Below, one piece after another: positions 36,396-49,891 of a stretch of 64,000 bases of DNA (positions within the stretch are counted from its first letter, which is position 1; each line of letters starts with the position of its first letter). The DNA is taken from the NCBI GenBank assembly GCA_020226215.1, contig CM035226.1, positions 96,124,895-96,188,894 on the forward strand, in the 5' to 3' direction. The translations under genes and the position numbers were made by a program. The stretch is from Sindora glabra (lineage: Eukaryota > Streptophyta > Magnoliopsida > Fabales > Fabaceae). The notes under the pieces are model-generated. The model saw nothing but the letters and a program-made list of their open reading frames with translations, did no database searches and had not been told where the DNA came from.

Positions 36396-38730
36396 AGTGT
36401 TTTAAAATTTAAAAGATGGATCATAGAGGAATCCAATTAAAGTGAAACTTTTCTTTATGTAACTTTAACTTTGCTTATAAGGTTAATAATGCTCTAATAA
36501 TAGTGTATATAATTATATGATAAATATATTTACATTTTGCTCTCATTTCATTGTAGTAAATAAAAATCATTGTTAGGTGCACATTCTCAAGCCTAAGCTT
36601 TGCTTAAGCCTATGAATATATGCCCTAAATCATAAATGAACTTAAAATTATATGGGCTAAAATTTGAGCTTAGGGCTAAAATTTGAGCTTTTGACTCAAA
36701 GCTAGTTATATTTTATAGGATTTGGCCCAAGCTTGACCCACTAGGCCCATGAGCAAGTCCAATTTATTTATAAGGCTAACTTTTTTTTTAATGTAATTGA
36801 AACTCATGAATAAAAAGTCTGTAACTAACTAATTGTTAGAGTTTTCCATTATGTGAGCTATTATTGATTAGGAATTTCAATCTAATGAAACATATTGATA
36901 AAAATCTAGTCCTATTTTGAAACATACTTGATGTCTGATTTAAAATTGTGATTCAACAAGATAAGAGTTTAACATATCCATATGAGTTAATATAGATTGA
37001 CAATTGTGTAAACTTAAGACCTAGTAAGCCTTTTATGAAGAAGATTACTAGGACTTTATGATTATAATTAGGTACCATCTTCACTTTTAATGAATTAATT
37101 CTACCAATTGAGAGTAATCATAATAGTAAAGAGTGAAGGTGAAGACCAAACTAACATCAATCTGCATATTTCTACTGTTCAAATACATGATCAAGTATAT
37201 AAATTTACTAATTATTATGTAGTAATCTCTAATACAATCAATTTTGGTTGGATTCTTACGCTAACAACAAGAGCGGATCAAAGAAAGAAGAAAGAAGAAA
37301 ACATAATTCAAGAAATTTTGTAGCCCTAAAAAATCATCCTAGATTAGCATTGGTTTGTAATATCTCCATCAAAATTTTCACCGTAAAATTAATTCACTAT
37401 AGTTCCATAAACCACAGTCAGAAACAAGTTCTGAGGATCCATAATAAGAAGACATAAATTTTGTAATCTCAATTTGACGAAGCAGAAATTTTGGAAGTAA
37501 AAATCTTTCCTTTTATTTCATTTAGCTACTTTTTATAATCCAATTAGTATTTTATCTAGTCTATAAGGTTTTTCCTTTTGAAAGATAATATTTCAATATG
37601 TACAGAATTGTATTTATTTTAAAAATTAAAGAGTACAATAAATCTAAATAAAAGTTAATAGATAATATTGCAACTCGAATAAAAATTAAGAGGTAAAAAT
37701 ACGATTCGGCATAAACTTATTTTTCTCCAACTACTACTGGATAGTGGTAGATGAGTAATAAATCAAGTGGGCCAATATTTTGGTACTTTCACATACACTG
37801 CAAAGCCCCCTCACATAACCGGATCTACTATCTTGCAAAGTGCCCATTGTAAATTTTGGATGTGACCATTTTGTTATGAAAACGCATGCTACCCCTCTAA
37901 TGAAATTTTTTTTGCAAGAAAAGTTTTTATTTCATAAAAGAAAAGATACACACATAATTTAGTTGCATCATTTATTTGTCTTGGGGAATGATGTGCAAAA
38001 TATTTTATATATTATTTTCTTCTTTACTATAACTTTCAGCGTGTCATGTGTCCTTAATTTAGTAGAACTTATCAAGTTTTGTGATTGAATCATGATTTTA
38101 GAATGTAATTAAATTATCTAATTAATGACAGACTTTGAAAATATTTCTAACTCTTGGCCATAACTTGAGTTCTAGAATTCAAACTGAGGTGATTTTTAAA
38201 TTGCTAAAAATTTAAGAGAAAGCTCTACAGCATTTGTGTCCTAAAATTGAATTTGATCATTTGGAAGTTTATATTTAGTTGAAAAGAAGACTGAGTGTTA
38301 TTGTTCAATTTGACCTAATCTCACTAATTCAAGAATAAATGTAGTTCTAGGAGTCTAAATGATGCCAAACCAAAACTCAAAATTATCTAAGATCAAGCCC
38401 AACATATTTCAATACTTACTTTAAGAAAACTACAAAATTTTGGATAGTTTGGGGGGTCTTACTATAACTAAAAGGGTAATTCATAGAATTTTACTATAAA
38501 AACTTTTATAAATTAGGTTTTAGACTTCCAAATTAAAAGAGGTCCATGTCACTATAATCTTGAAAGGTAGCTCAACCTACTTTATGTTTTCTCCTTGGCA
38601 GATCACATATATTAGGTTTTGTGCCAACACACACTCATTAGACAACTTTCTCCGCTTCTCCATTTCTCTTAAGCAACTAATTTTCTAATTAGTTTAAGAG
38701 ATTATCACTCTAATTTAGATTATTTTAGAG
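35968..38730. other. Unassigned AT-rich region
   Basis: I recognise no gene. Two overlapping short plus-strand open frames (37108-37323 and 37248-37457) have no motif or codon pattern to support them. Contents: an (AT)n(AG)n microsatellite at 36366-36396; a 20-bp direct duplication (GGGCTAAAATTTGAGCTT) at about 36655 and 36675 within an AGCTT-word-rich stretch (36585-36780) that recalls the hAT-type MITE; and a less AT-rich stretch at 37780-37890. Confidence 0.35.
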
Positions 38731-38734
38731 TCCT

Positions 38735-39400
38735 TACTTTTGATTTGATTATCTTTTATTTTTCTACTTTTATTATAAATGATTATTTAGGTAGTTTATT
38801 AAATGCATTTGTTTAGTTGATTATATGTTGTAATTTATAACTAAAAAATCAATTGCAATTATTTTTTGTGTGTATGTTAGTTCTGATTGATTAAAATTAG
38901 TAACAATTAAACTTTAGTAATTTGATGTGTGAGTGAATCATTACTTGGTTAAGAAAAATAAAGAATGAATTGTAAATTATCATGTGTTAAATTTGTGATT
39001 TGGCCTTAACCTTGTTTTTTTTTCCTTTTTATACTTAACACTATAACTAATTTGATTTAGGCATGTTTCTTGAATTCAAATCAATAGTAGGAAGTTAACT
39101 TAGGTGCTTATTCTATGTAAATAATTATTAGAAACTTTGCATGATCACTGCTGACATCAAGATAATTTTTAGCTAAATAGTTGACCACTTATAAATTCTA
39201 TTAGAAGTCTATGATAAATATGAAAATTTGGTGTGTGATTTCCAACTCCTATATTCTATTAGTTCTACCTTAATTCTTATTTAAATTGTTTTACTTAAAA
39301 TTGATTTTAAAAACTCCCCTTGTTTGCTTATATTTTTATGAAATGACTTCTATTCTGCTAGAGTTGATTCAATTATTAATTTTGGTATGTGCAATGCACA
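38735..39400 (+). repeat. Dispersed repeat, copy 1 (probable LTR-retrotransposon noncoding part)
   Basis: It aligns with 53330-54345: TTTGATTATCTTTT, GATTGATTAAAATTA, GAATCATTA-TTG-TTAAGAAAAA, CTTAACCTTGTT, TAGGTGCTTATTC and AACTTTGCATGATCA appear in the same order and spacing. It is not coding. The other copy lies close to a Gypsy integrase fragment, which suggests origin from a Gypsy LTR or leader. Confidence 0.6.
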
Positions 39401-40048
39401 TTAGTGAAAAAAATTTATTTCTAAGTGATATGCATTGAAATGAAATATATTGATATATTAGTACTCTAGTATTGCATTGATATCTGAAATAAAATATAAA
39501 ATTTACTAAAATATTAATAAAGTTAATAACTCTTGATATGTCATTTTTCAAACTAAAAAATATGGCTTGAAGTAAAATAGTGATGATTAAAATTGGTTAT
39601 CTTAACATGTAATTATATGAAAAATAAAAAAAGAAACGAAAAATTGGAACCAATTAAAAAAGAATCATATTTGGAATTAGAATTTTAATTTTAATTTTAA
39701 TAACAATTAGCATCTACTAGGAACTCACACCATCAATTTTTGAGAAGATTTTGATTTTAATAATTATTGATAGTTAGACTTCTAGGTTGTATATCTCACA
39801 AAAACTGTCATTCCTAAAAAAAAAAAATCATCTACTTCTAGTCTGGGCCTTTTTTTTTATAACTAAAATAGACTTTAAATATAGCAATGATATGATTATT
39901 TTCATTTAATGTATTAATTAAGTGAAGAGAAAGTTACATGTGGTATAAAATTATTAAAAAAGAATTTCATCTGAACTTTTAAAATACATTGTGATTAATG
40001 GCAAAGATTGAGTGTAAATTATCTAGAGTTACACTAATATTAACAGAT

Positions 40049-40100
<52 letters not shown>

Positions 40101-40520
40101 AATTTGTAATATGTAATAATCTTACTATTCCCGCCTTCTGATTTATTTTAGTATCCATCCTTAACAAGGGAAAAAGGAAAAAAAAATTCCTCAATGCACC
40201 ACATATCGAGTGAAGTTACTATGTCACCGATAACACAAAAATAAATAAATAATACTCTCAGGAGATCGATCCAACGAACTTTAAATCAAGGGTAGAGATG
40301 GTCAATTAATTTGGCAAAATGGATAACAAAAGTGGATCTTGTGATTGGCTGAAAATTTAGAAAGAAAAAGCAAAGAAGGATTCTTTTGCGGAGGAAAACC
40401 AATTTTCGAAATAAATTGGAAGCGTAAAAATATGGATCAAGTGATGAACTTAAGAGAGAGATTAATATAAAATTCTTTCGTTAAAAAAGGGTCACTGATA
40501 AATTACAAAATTTTATTTTG
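39401..40520. other. Unassigned AT-rich region with (AT)n tract
   Basis: No gene was seen. The minus-strand open frame over 39979-40194 exists only because the (AT)23 tract at 40051-40096 has no stops when read as Ile-Tyr. Confidence 0.4.
40051..40096. repeat. (AT)23 microsatellite
   Basis: An uninterrupted AT dinucleotide run. Confidence 0.95.
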
Positions 40521-40714
40521 GATTTAAATTTAATCTACTATTGGCTTGTGTTAATTTTACATTATTACTCACTTATCTACTGTCATATCAACAAAAGGTT
40601 ATTCCCTTTATAATTGTTAAAAATTCTTAATTTTAATTATTTTTTAATGATATATCTTTTTCTCATTCATTATTAGTGTAAAATATTTTAAACTAATAGT
40701 AGATCAAAATTTTT
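40521..40714. mobile_element. Small MITE, family shared with 33006-33172 (copy 2)
   Basis: It begins GATTTAAATTTAATCTACTA and ends AATAGTAGATCAAAATTTTT, an imperfect inverted repeat. The interior matches copy 1 around AAAAATTCTTAATT and GTGTAAAATATTTTA. It is 194 bp. Confidence 0.6.
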
Positions 40715-43700
40715 GACAATTTGTCACCTCCATGAAATTGATTTAAAATTTTTAAATTAATATTTTTTATTATTTCATTATTATTAAATTAGTGGCATGA
40801 TTCATTCATCTAAATAAAAATGTGAAGGCTAATAACCTCTATATATGGATATAAATATGGAGGTTAATAATCTATAAGTGAATGTTAACAACTTTTATTT
40901 TCTCATTATATATATTTGACATATTGCATTATACAAACACTTTTTCATGAGTTACAATGGTAGTTATATAGATAGGCCAAATGACCAAAAATTCCACAAA
41001 TAGTTAGCTTAATTATTGTTTGAAGTTTTAACTTTTAGACTAAACTCTCTTGCTGTTTAATATATGTTAACCAGATAAATTATGGATCAAAGTTTCGGTT
41101 ACAATAATAGTAACAATTGCTAAGAGGGTTTTCACCATATAATCATCAATTTCTTTAAGTAATATTTGAGATTTAAGGAAGCATGATAGGTGGCATAATT
41201 TACTATTTACTCTTGGTTATCTAGTAAATCAATTACATTAAATTTGATTACAATTATATCACCTAACTGTCATGACTTATTTACCGGGCTCTTGATTGTT
41301 ACCAATGTAAGAGTTCATCTTCAAGTGATCTCCTATCACTCTTCCACTCTAACAATACAAACCCAAACCCTATAGAAATCTCATTATTTCTAAGAAGTGT
41401 AGCATTTGCTACTATTTAAACTAAATGAACAGAGTTTTCTATATTTTTAGATACTTTGATAAGGTCACATACCTTAAAATGTAAAACCTATGATTTAGAA
41501 GACAATTACTACAAACTATGCATAAAATATATAAAAATGACACAATGTTTGCATAGACATAACTACATTTAATTCTATTTCGAACTACCAGATTCTCTCG
41601 ACTAGGTGTGTTTAATTGCCATGACTGCAACATAGCTTGATAGTTCAACTTAGTCCTGAAAATGTTAAAATTATATGAAGGAATGAGTTAGAAGAATTCA
41701 GTAAGCCTATATCTACTACAATCTAGCTTAATTTAAAAATTCACTTGTTTATGCTAGTAAATCTAATCATTTCATACCTACTATTTCCCTCAACTCAAAG
41801 TTATAGTTCTCCTTACACTAGGGAAGTTGGACAATTTATTGACATAACATTCTAATTTATATCATATGAGTATGCAAGTCAAACTTTATAGAAAATTGAT
41901 AAGTTCATGTCAAATTACACAAATAAAAACACTAATATTAACATTAAAATAAGAACGTGTCATCACATATCAAGAAAATCAATAATCCACCTTATAACTT
42001 GAGACCAACCTTATCCCACTCATCACACATCATAATAAAACCATGCATACACATGCAAAACTATTACATAGACAATTGATGTAAACACACAACTCAACCC
42101 ATTATAAATACACATAAAATATATATAAAATTGTTAAGCCAAGAAAAATGAATCCATAAATTTGGTCTCAATCAACTATTATTAGGTAGCGTTGCTACCA
42201 TACCTTCATAGCATAGGCACAAAAATCTTCTTAATAATAATTATTCTATCTATCTATATATATAAGCATATACATTGATATATCATAATAATTAGTCCAC
42301 TAGTACACAATTGATAATTTACATTGGTTGATAAACATTAGTTTACAACAAAATTGACATTTATTTTGATGCATTGATATTTTTAAAATTATATAAAAAA
42401 CTTAGGTAATGGAAAAGAATACAACTGACATCTAAACATGATGTGAAAACTTACAATGTCATTTTTATACTTAACTATCATCTAAAATGTATTTCAAAGC
42501 TTTATCAAAAAGTGCAAAATCATAGCATGTTAGTTTTAGTTAGTAGCCATCATCTAAAAGGCATTTCTAAAGTCACTTTGGAAACTATAGTAGCATATGA
42601 TGTTAGTTTTGTTTAATAATTGATGGCTATTTTTTTTAATAATTTTTTGTTTAAACTTTGTCATTTCATATGAACTCTTCTAACATCTCTTCAATATGCT
42701 CTTGAATATGATGAATTTGACATATAATTTTATTGTTATTCTCTCATTCCACATCATTAAAAGAGTATACAATGGAAGAACCTTAACTTTTGTTTTACTC
42801 CCATTGTATGCTCTCTAATTTCATATGGAGTAAAAGTACAATGGTAGTGTTGGTAAATGGAAAAGTTGCTAAACTCTCACTTTTCTTTCATTGAGAAAGT
42901 GTACAATGGAAGAATCTTGGCCTTCAGTTCTCTCCCATTATATACTTTCTTATTTCTAGATGAAGTATACAAATTAAAGAAATTTGAATAACAATGCTAG
43001 AATTTGCATTGAGAATGAAGATTTTGATATATAGTGGTTTTTGCATTAGTTTTATATATTATTGTGTAAACATGCAGTTTTGGTTTATTGATGATTTAAT
43101 ATAGTTATTTTGTATAAATTTGTAGAGGAATTATTTCTCTTTACTCTCCAATTTGTTTTTTTAAATTATGAATAAAGTAATGACAATTAAAATTTTTTAT
43201 ATTTGTAGAATTATTTCTCTTTACTTATCTATATATTATTTTTACTTAAAATTCTATAATAAGCATTTAGATTTTACTAATTAACAAAAAGAGGACATAT
43301 CAAAAATAAATATAATATTCTGTAATAAATTGGTTTAAAAATGACTTTATTTTTTCATTTAGTTGTTTATATAATAGAAATCTATAGTGATGTCAAGGAA
43401 ATGAAAAACCAAAAAATATTGGTTTTAGGTTCAAACAATATCTAATATGATGATATTTTCTCAAAATATATGAGGATGTCTAAATGAATATCATTAATGA
43501 AGAAGTTTAAATGAATGAAAATAATGAAATCTAAATGAATGGAACTGAAGATAACTTTAATCAATGAATAACTTACAATGTTATTTTTTTTTTTGGTTCA
43601 CTAATATCTAAGTCCATTTCTATCATCATGATAGTTTATTAACAATTTACATGTCATTTTGGTAGTTAATGAACATCTTAAGTCATTACAATTGTATAGA

Positions 43701-44529
43701 CAACGAAACTTATGATGTTGAATTTAAATTAATAACCGATATCTAATTATTTTGCTCTTAGCCTATAAATGGGGCTTCCTAACATTAAATCTATGATATT
43801 TTAAAATAGATCTTATTTTATATAAAAAAAAGGCTTCTACTCAACATTACCATGGCTTTTTGGAGAATCTAGGGAAATTTCAAAGTTTCTTATAAGGACT
43901 TGTACTAATACCTTAGAAGGAACCATAAGAGATTCCTAGATTTTTTCAATAATCCAAGTAGTGTTAATAATACAATCTACACCCTCCATATCAAAAGCCT
44001 ATTTTATTAATGGATTCCAAAAATAGTCCTTTTAGAAGGTTCTAGAATTAATCTAAGTTCTTTCCAAGAATTTGTATTCACACTTTGACCATAAACACAA
44101 GAATTTTACAAAGCATTTGTAACTTTAAATAAGAATCCTTCCAAATTCTTTATATAATGTTTGTGTTCATTGTTGAAGTATATACACAAGTCCTTTAATT
44201 AAAGGAACTTAGGAGATTTTAGTTCTTTCTCAATGTTAAATACTATAATCTATACCTTTCATCTCAATCTCAAAATCTATCTTTTATAGTTATGGGCATT
44301 GCATCAAATTATAGTTATTTTTTACACTAAAAAAGATGGTCATGAGTATCTTCATGGTTTGATGCGATTGCCATGGTCATAAAACTTAAAGAATTTCTAA
44401 TTATGTGGCATGATGGTATGTGTTATTCTCTTATTGACATTAAAGCTCTTAATTTCTTCATTTGCTATGATCCTTTGATGCTTCTTGTGTTTCAATGCGA
44501 AAATTAATATGTCGTCTATGCACTATGTC
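40715..44529. other. Unassigned AT-rich region
   Basis: No supported gene. The stretch 41180-42120 contains CA-rich simple stretches and a segment (about 41640-41760) that recalls noncoding LTR sequence read antisense, but without terminal repeats. At 42765-42835 and 42895-42965 two related imperfect hairpins occur. The motif ACAATGTCATTTT recurs at 42459 and in related form at 43574 and 43650. The stretch 43860-44260 has several AGGTTCTAGAA-like words but no frame. Confidence 0.35.
42765..42970. repeat. Two tandem imperfect hairpins (GTATACAATGG … CCCATTGTATGC)
   Basis: Each unit has GTRTACAATGGAAGAA then, 20-25 bases on, CTCCCATT-TATRC, giving inverted arms around a short loop. The two units lie about 130 bp apart and are otherwise similar. 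Confidence 0.55.
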
Positions 44530-44534
44530 CAACT

Positions 44535-45002
44535 TGTTGTATTAAAATAAAATAAATAATTTAGTTGGATATATTTATATGGATTAGCATTAGTTAATTA
44601 TTAGAATATTTATTTAAGTAATTAGTTTTGTATTTTAATATTAAGCATAGAATAGATTGAGCCTTAGTTCAATGTGTGTGATCTGTGACAAGTTAGCTCA
44701 TGCGTAAGCCCATATGTGTACAGGTCCCAAGTTACAGCCCTTTAGTGATTAGTGGTTTCCTATCACAAGTTTGACCTTAAATAGAGAGATCAGGGTTATT
44801 ATTCTGATAATGCACAACAAGGATTACTACTCCAAAATAATTTTACTCTCTTTATCTGAATAACCTAAGGGGTGAAATAGGTTATAACTTTACTTATCAC
44901 CATCATTTAGATTCATTATGACTTCATCTGAGTATACATCAAGTACGCTTATTTTTTATTATGCTTAATTTTATATTAGGATTTTAATTCATACTGCTAA
45001 TA
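44535..45002 (+). repeat. 5' LTR of Copia element 2
   Basis: It matches 49892-50356 end to end; the terminal CA has become TA. A TCACAAGT…CCTTAAATAGAGAGAT block near 44775 is conserved in both LTRs. Confidence 0.92.
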
Positions 45003-45004
45003 GA

Positions 45005-45016
45005 TGGTATCAAAGC
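45005..45016 (+). other. Primer binding site of Copia element 2
   Basis: TGGTATCAAAGC, one mismatch to the usual initiator tRNA-Met complement TGGTATCAGAGC, two bases after the LTR. Confidence 0.8.
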
Positions 45017-45469
45017 AATGTTGATAGTATGGATTATCTGATTACGAGTAATTTCAATTGTCTTGACAAATTTATAAAGTTCCTAATTTTTTCTTTTCTT
45101 TTTTGTACATAAAATCATCAAAATTGGGGATTTGAATTTTGAAATAATTGAATTTGTGTTTGTTTCAATTAAATATTGATTCCTAATCTCAAATACATCA
45201 GGAATATTACTTTGTTATTTAATTATATTAAATTTGTGATTGTTATGGATCAATTTAAATTTTTTCATAAAATTTATAAACATAAATTGCACAATTTTGA
45301 AGCTTTTCCTTCTAATTAATACACGAATCCATATTAAAATAGGCTAGGTAATTTTTTCTGGCATTAAAAGGATAAAAATACATTTTTTTAGAGCTTGAAA
45401 ACCCTATTAATGGCTAAAAAATAACAATAAACAAATAGCATGAAGTAAAGGGGAGAAGAAAGGTTACTG

Positions 45470-45800
45470 GCCACTGCACACATGGGAACTACGCCCTCGA
45501 CACGCTAGATAATTGACCAATTTTCTGGCCATGCATGTGAGACACACGTGCTAGATAGCATGTGTGATCACATGCCTATTCTACAACTAGCTTGCTGCCC
45601 ACATGTGAGTGCCACACACATAAGTGCATGAGCATCACATGCCATGGTTGATTAGGGGTGGCTAACCATGCATAAAGTCATGTGCATGTGTGGTGCATAG
45701 GTTTCACGTGCCAGTCAGTTGTGCATGCATAATTAATCCATGTCCACATGCGGGCTACGCACATGTAAGCATGTGATGACCATGCACGGGGCTTTTAGGA
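45470..45800. repeat. CATG-dense tract in the leader of Copia element 2
   Basis: I count 18 CATG tetramers in about 320 bp, mostly as GCATGTG, CACATG or CCATGCA, with extra CACGTG and TGCATGCA. The composition is far richer in GC than the surroundings. It is not a clean tandem repeat and encodes no frame. Confidence 0.7.
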
Positions 45801-46439
45801 CTTAATGTTGTTCCAATAGCGTGGAATTCTATTTTTTACTTTTCTATATTTTTTCAAAATTTTTTGAGGCCAATAAATATTTATTTTGAATTTTGGGAAG
45901 TTTATACTATATAAAAATACAATTTATTTATAGAATTTTGGCCTGAAAAAATTCGTGGACATTCTTCACAATTTTTCTAGGCATGGTGAGCAGATACTCT
46001 CTCTAGTTGTCAGCATAAGTATATTTATTAAATTTTGAATCCTAAATTATGCAATTTTGTACATATATGGACACCTAAAGTCATTTAATTCACACTCATG
46101 ATAGATTAGGAGCATATTGCATTAATGATGGATGCATCCTATCGGTGTGACACTATTAATATAATTTTAGGGTTTGAATTCTTTTGGATAGGCATGTAGT
46201 ATTTATAATGTTTTCAATATTTCTTATATCCTATTGGTATGGCTATATTGATTACATTCTCATGTAAACTCTTATACAAGCCAAATCATGTGGTATATGT
46301 GATTTTGTTGATGCCACTTTATCATATAGTTGTTTGACTGATTTTGTTTAATTAGGAATCTTGTATTATAATTATGTTGTGCATGCATAATTAAAATTTT
46401 CCAATCTTGTATCATCAATCTTAGTCTTTTAACAACTAT

Positions 46440-49280
46440 TTGTGGCAAGGACTCTTAATGGAATGAATTATGATGAATAGAAAGAGTCTTTGAACATGTA
46501 CCTAATAATTTCTATGGTAGATTTGGCTTTTAGAGAACCAAAGCCAATTGATCTTTTTCCTAAGTCTAATGCTTCAAATAAGACCTATCATAAGCAATGG
46601 CATGAGTCAAACCGAATCTAATAGGCAGTGATCAAGTTCACTATTAAAAAAGGAATTAGAGAGACTATCCCAGATAAGGACACTATTATGGAATACATGA
46701 AAGTTGTTGAAGAGAAATTCATTTCTACCCCACTAACTTTAGTGTGTTTTTTAGTCCAATAATCTTGATACATCTTCCAAATTTTTGTGGTTGGATTCCT
46801 ATGTAACTATTTATATTGCAAATTCTTTGAAGGGACTCAAGAACCAGTGAATCCCAAGTAAGAGAGAGAAGACTATCTTAGAAGTCGTAGGGAATAAGGT
46901 TAAAGTTCAATACATAGGATTAGCTTTTTTGTGTTTATCTTTTGGAAATATTTTAGATATGAATAATATCATTTATGTACCTTTTACGAGAAGGAATTTG
47001 ATTTCTAGTTCTATTTAGGATAATTTTCATTATTCTTTTGGTAAGCGAATGGAAGGATTGAGATTTGTTATGATTATGTTGTTATTGGTACTAACACCTT
47101 GCAAAATAGTCTATATCATTTGAATTTTGAATGATTGTCTTATTGTGTTTTTTGATATTCCCATCAATGTTATGATTAGGGATAAACATCCTAGAATGAG
47201 TGAGAACTCCTTCATTTTGTTAGATTGACATTTAGGTCACTTTTCTAAAGAAAGATTAGAAAGATTGGTAAAACATGGTGTGTTGTTAGACCTAGATTTC
47301 TCAGATATTGAAACCTTTTTGAGCGTGGGGTTATAAAGTAGAGGTGAGACCATATAATCCCTAGTTGAAGAAATTAGAGTCTAGAACAATCAGTGGGTTC
47401 TTCATTGGGTACTATATTGGATCAAAAGGTAGTATATTTTTTATTGTCCCACTCATTGTACCATGATTATCGCGTTTGATTGGATATTCTATTTTGAGAA
47501 TGACTTGGATAATGGGAGTTCGTTGACTACGGTTATCAATCTATGTTATAAGGCTACCATTATGCCCATACCTATTCTAATTTTTTCACTTATTGGAGGA
47601 GATAATGTTGACAATCCAATTTAGATAAATGAAGATTCTCATGTTGAAGACTTGATTAGCCAACCATTGAATTAAGACATCCTTAAAGGGTTCAGAGGCT
47701 TGCAATATTGAATGACTACATTATGTACTTGCAGGAGTTTGAATTAGACACTATTGATAGGACAGATCCCATTTCTTTTCAGCAAGTAATGTCAAGGCCT
47801 CATTCTTCTAAGTGGCAAGAGGCTATGGATGTTGAAATTTCCTCTATGCATTGCAATCATGTGTAGGAGCTTGTTGAGTTACTAGATGAATACAAGTTAG
47901 TCGATTGTAAATAGTCTTCAAAACCAAATAAGGTGCCACTAGTGATCTTCTCTCCATGTCTACTAAGGATACTTTTAAAATTGTCATGACTCTTGTTGCA
48001 TAGTTTGACCTCGAACTTCATTAGATAGATGTCAAGATTACTTTTCAAAATAAGGACTTGTATGAAAAAGTTTTCATGAATTAACTAGATGGTTTTGTTG
48101 AACTCGAAAAAAGCACCTAGTGTGTAGACTATAGAGATCCATCTATAGGCTAAAACAAGCCTCTAGGTAGTAGTATCTAAAGTTTCATGAGGTTATTGCC
48201 TCTCTTGGATTCATTGAGAAAACTTTGAATCAATGTATCTATCAAAAAAATTGATAGAGGTAATTTTGTCATCTTAGTGTTCTATGTTGATGAAATTTTA
48301 TAAGCCAGTAACTCAATCATTTTTCTAGATGAGTCAAAATGCATGTTGTCATGCCATTTTGATATGATGGATTTTGGCAAAGCATCTTTTGTTCTTGGAA
48401 TTTAGATCCATTGTGATAAAACTCATGGGATTTTGGTTTATCCTAAGTCAATTACATTGAACGGGTGCCTAAAAGTTTCAAAATGGATACATGTGCTTTT
48501 AGTCCAGTGCCTACTTAGAAAGACGATTTGTTATCTCAATCATAGTGCTCTCAAGCTGATATTGAAAGGGTTGAAATATATAAGACTCCTTTTGCTTCCG
48601 TTATTGGTAGTCTTATGTATGCATAGGTCTAGATTTGTTTAGATATAGCTTTTGCTATTAGTGTGCTTGGAAGATACTTAAGTGGCCCTAGGAAGGATCA
48701 TTGGAAAGCATCTAAAGAGGTAATAAGGTATCTTCAAGGTACCAAGAATCACATGTTAACTTGTAAATGATTTAATTTACTTGAGGATGTTAGTTATTCA
48801 AATTTTGATTATGCCTCATGTATAGATGATCGCAAGTTAACATCTGGATACATCTTTATGATATCTAAAGGAGCTGTCTCATGGAAAAGTATTAAACAAA
48901 TACTCATAGTTGCCTCAACTTTGGAAGCAGAGTTTATCACATGTTATGAGGCCACTTATCAAGCTGTATGGTTAAGGAAGTTAGTATCTGGCATGCAATT
49001 GATTGATTCTATATCATAATCTCTACCAGTTTTTATTGCGATAATTCTTCTGCTATACATTTCTCTCAAAATCACAGGAATTCTAGCCGTACTAAACATT
49101 TTGATGTTAAACTCCTGTTTGTTAGAGTAAAGATTGCTGGATCTCAAACTCATATTGAACACATCCCTAGAGAGGACATACTAGTAGATTCATTGACTAA
49201 AGGCTTACTTATAGAAGTATTTAAGAATCAAATAACTCATATGGGTCTTATTAAATCTTTTAATGAAGCCTTAGTTTAGT
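46440..49280 (+). pseudogene. Copia element 2 gag-pol relic
   Basis: Gag similarity begins at about 46460 (MNYDE…) and runs to about 46730, then decays. A gag-pre-integrase stretch is seen at 47225-47330 and the integrase C-terminal part near 47340-47400. Reverse transcriptase spans about 47750-48450, with the catalytic YVDD changed to YVDE at about 48283 and followed by stops. The RNase H part is the best preserved: LGRYLSGPRKDHWK (about 48667), TLEAEF (48920) and DSLTKGLL (49188). The zinc knuckle and protease cannot be found, so part of gag-pol is deleted. Order protease-integrase-RT is that of Ty1/Copia. It is dead. Confidence 0.85.
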
Positions 49281-49316
49281 GGAGTCTGAGATATGCTTAT
49301 TTTATTTTATTTATGT

Positions 49317-49364
49317 ATGAGACCAGTAATTGCTCATATTGGATATTGAAACATTAGTGATATG

Positions 49365-49420
<56 letters not shown>

Positions 49421-49830
49421 TTTTTTTCCCTACAGATTCAATGATTTTAAGTTATTTTTCTTTTGAGTTGTGGTCAAAAGACTGACTTTATATATATTTT
49501 GTTTCTCTGGAACTATGAGACATTACTTATCTCCTTATTAGATTTGGTGATTTTGTATGGTTTCATTCCACTTATGCAATAATTGCTTAGTTTGGATGTT
49601 GAAACATTGATGATATGTTTTATACATATATAAATCATTTATTTTTCTATTGAATTCAATGATTTTGAGTTGTTTCACTTTTGAATTGTGGTCGAAAGAC
49701 TAATTTTATTATATTATTTTCAGATTATGAGACAATTATATTTAAAACATCAGTTGTTTCCCTATCGAATTTAGTGATTTTGTGTGGTCTCTTTCTTTAA
49801 ATTATGTTGAAAGCTTAATGTATACTAATT
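49317..49830 (+). repeat. Tandem duplication (~255 bp) in 3' leader of Copia element 2
   Basis: 49320-49573 and 49574-49825 share TAATTGCT-(N)-GATRTTGAAACATT, GATATGTT, TTCAATGATTTT, GTTGTGGTC-AAAGACT and ATGAGAC in order. The first unit also carries a long (AT)n run. Confidence 0.75.
49367..49418. repeat. (AT)26 microsatellite
   Basis: An uninterrupted AT run in the Copia element 2 3' region. Confidence 0.95.
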
Positions 49831-49891
49831 GCTTAATTATTATTATTTCAATTATTCCTTGCAATTAATTAATGCTATCCAAGTGGGATAT

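Noticed and set aside
37108..37457. Two overlapping plus-strand open frames
   Set aside because: Short, AT-driven composition, no domain, no splice context; not supported as a gene.
39979..40194. Minus-strand open frame with a long Ile-Tyr run
   Set aside because: It is produced by the (AT)23 microsatellite and has no start context or domain.
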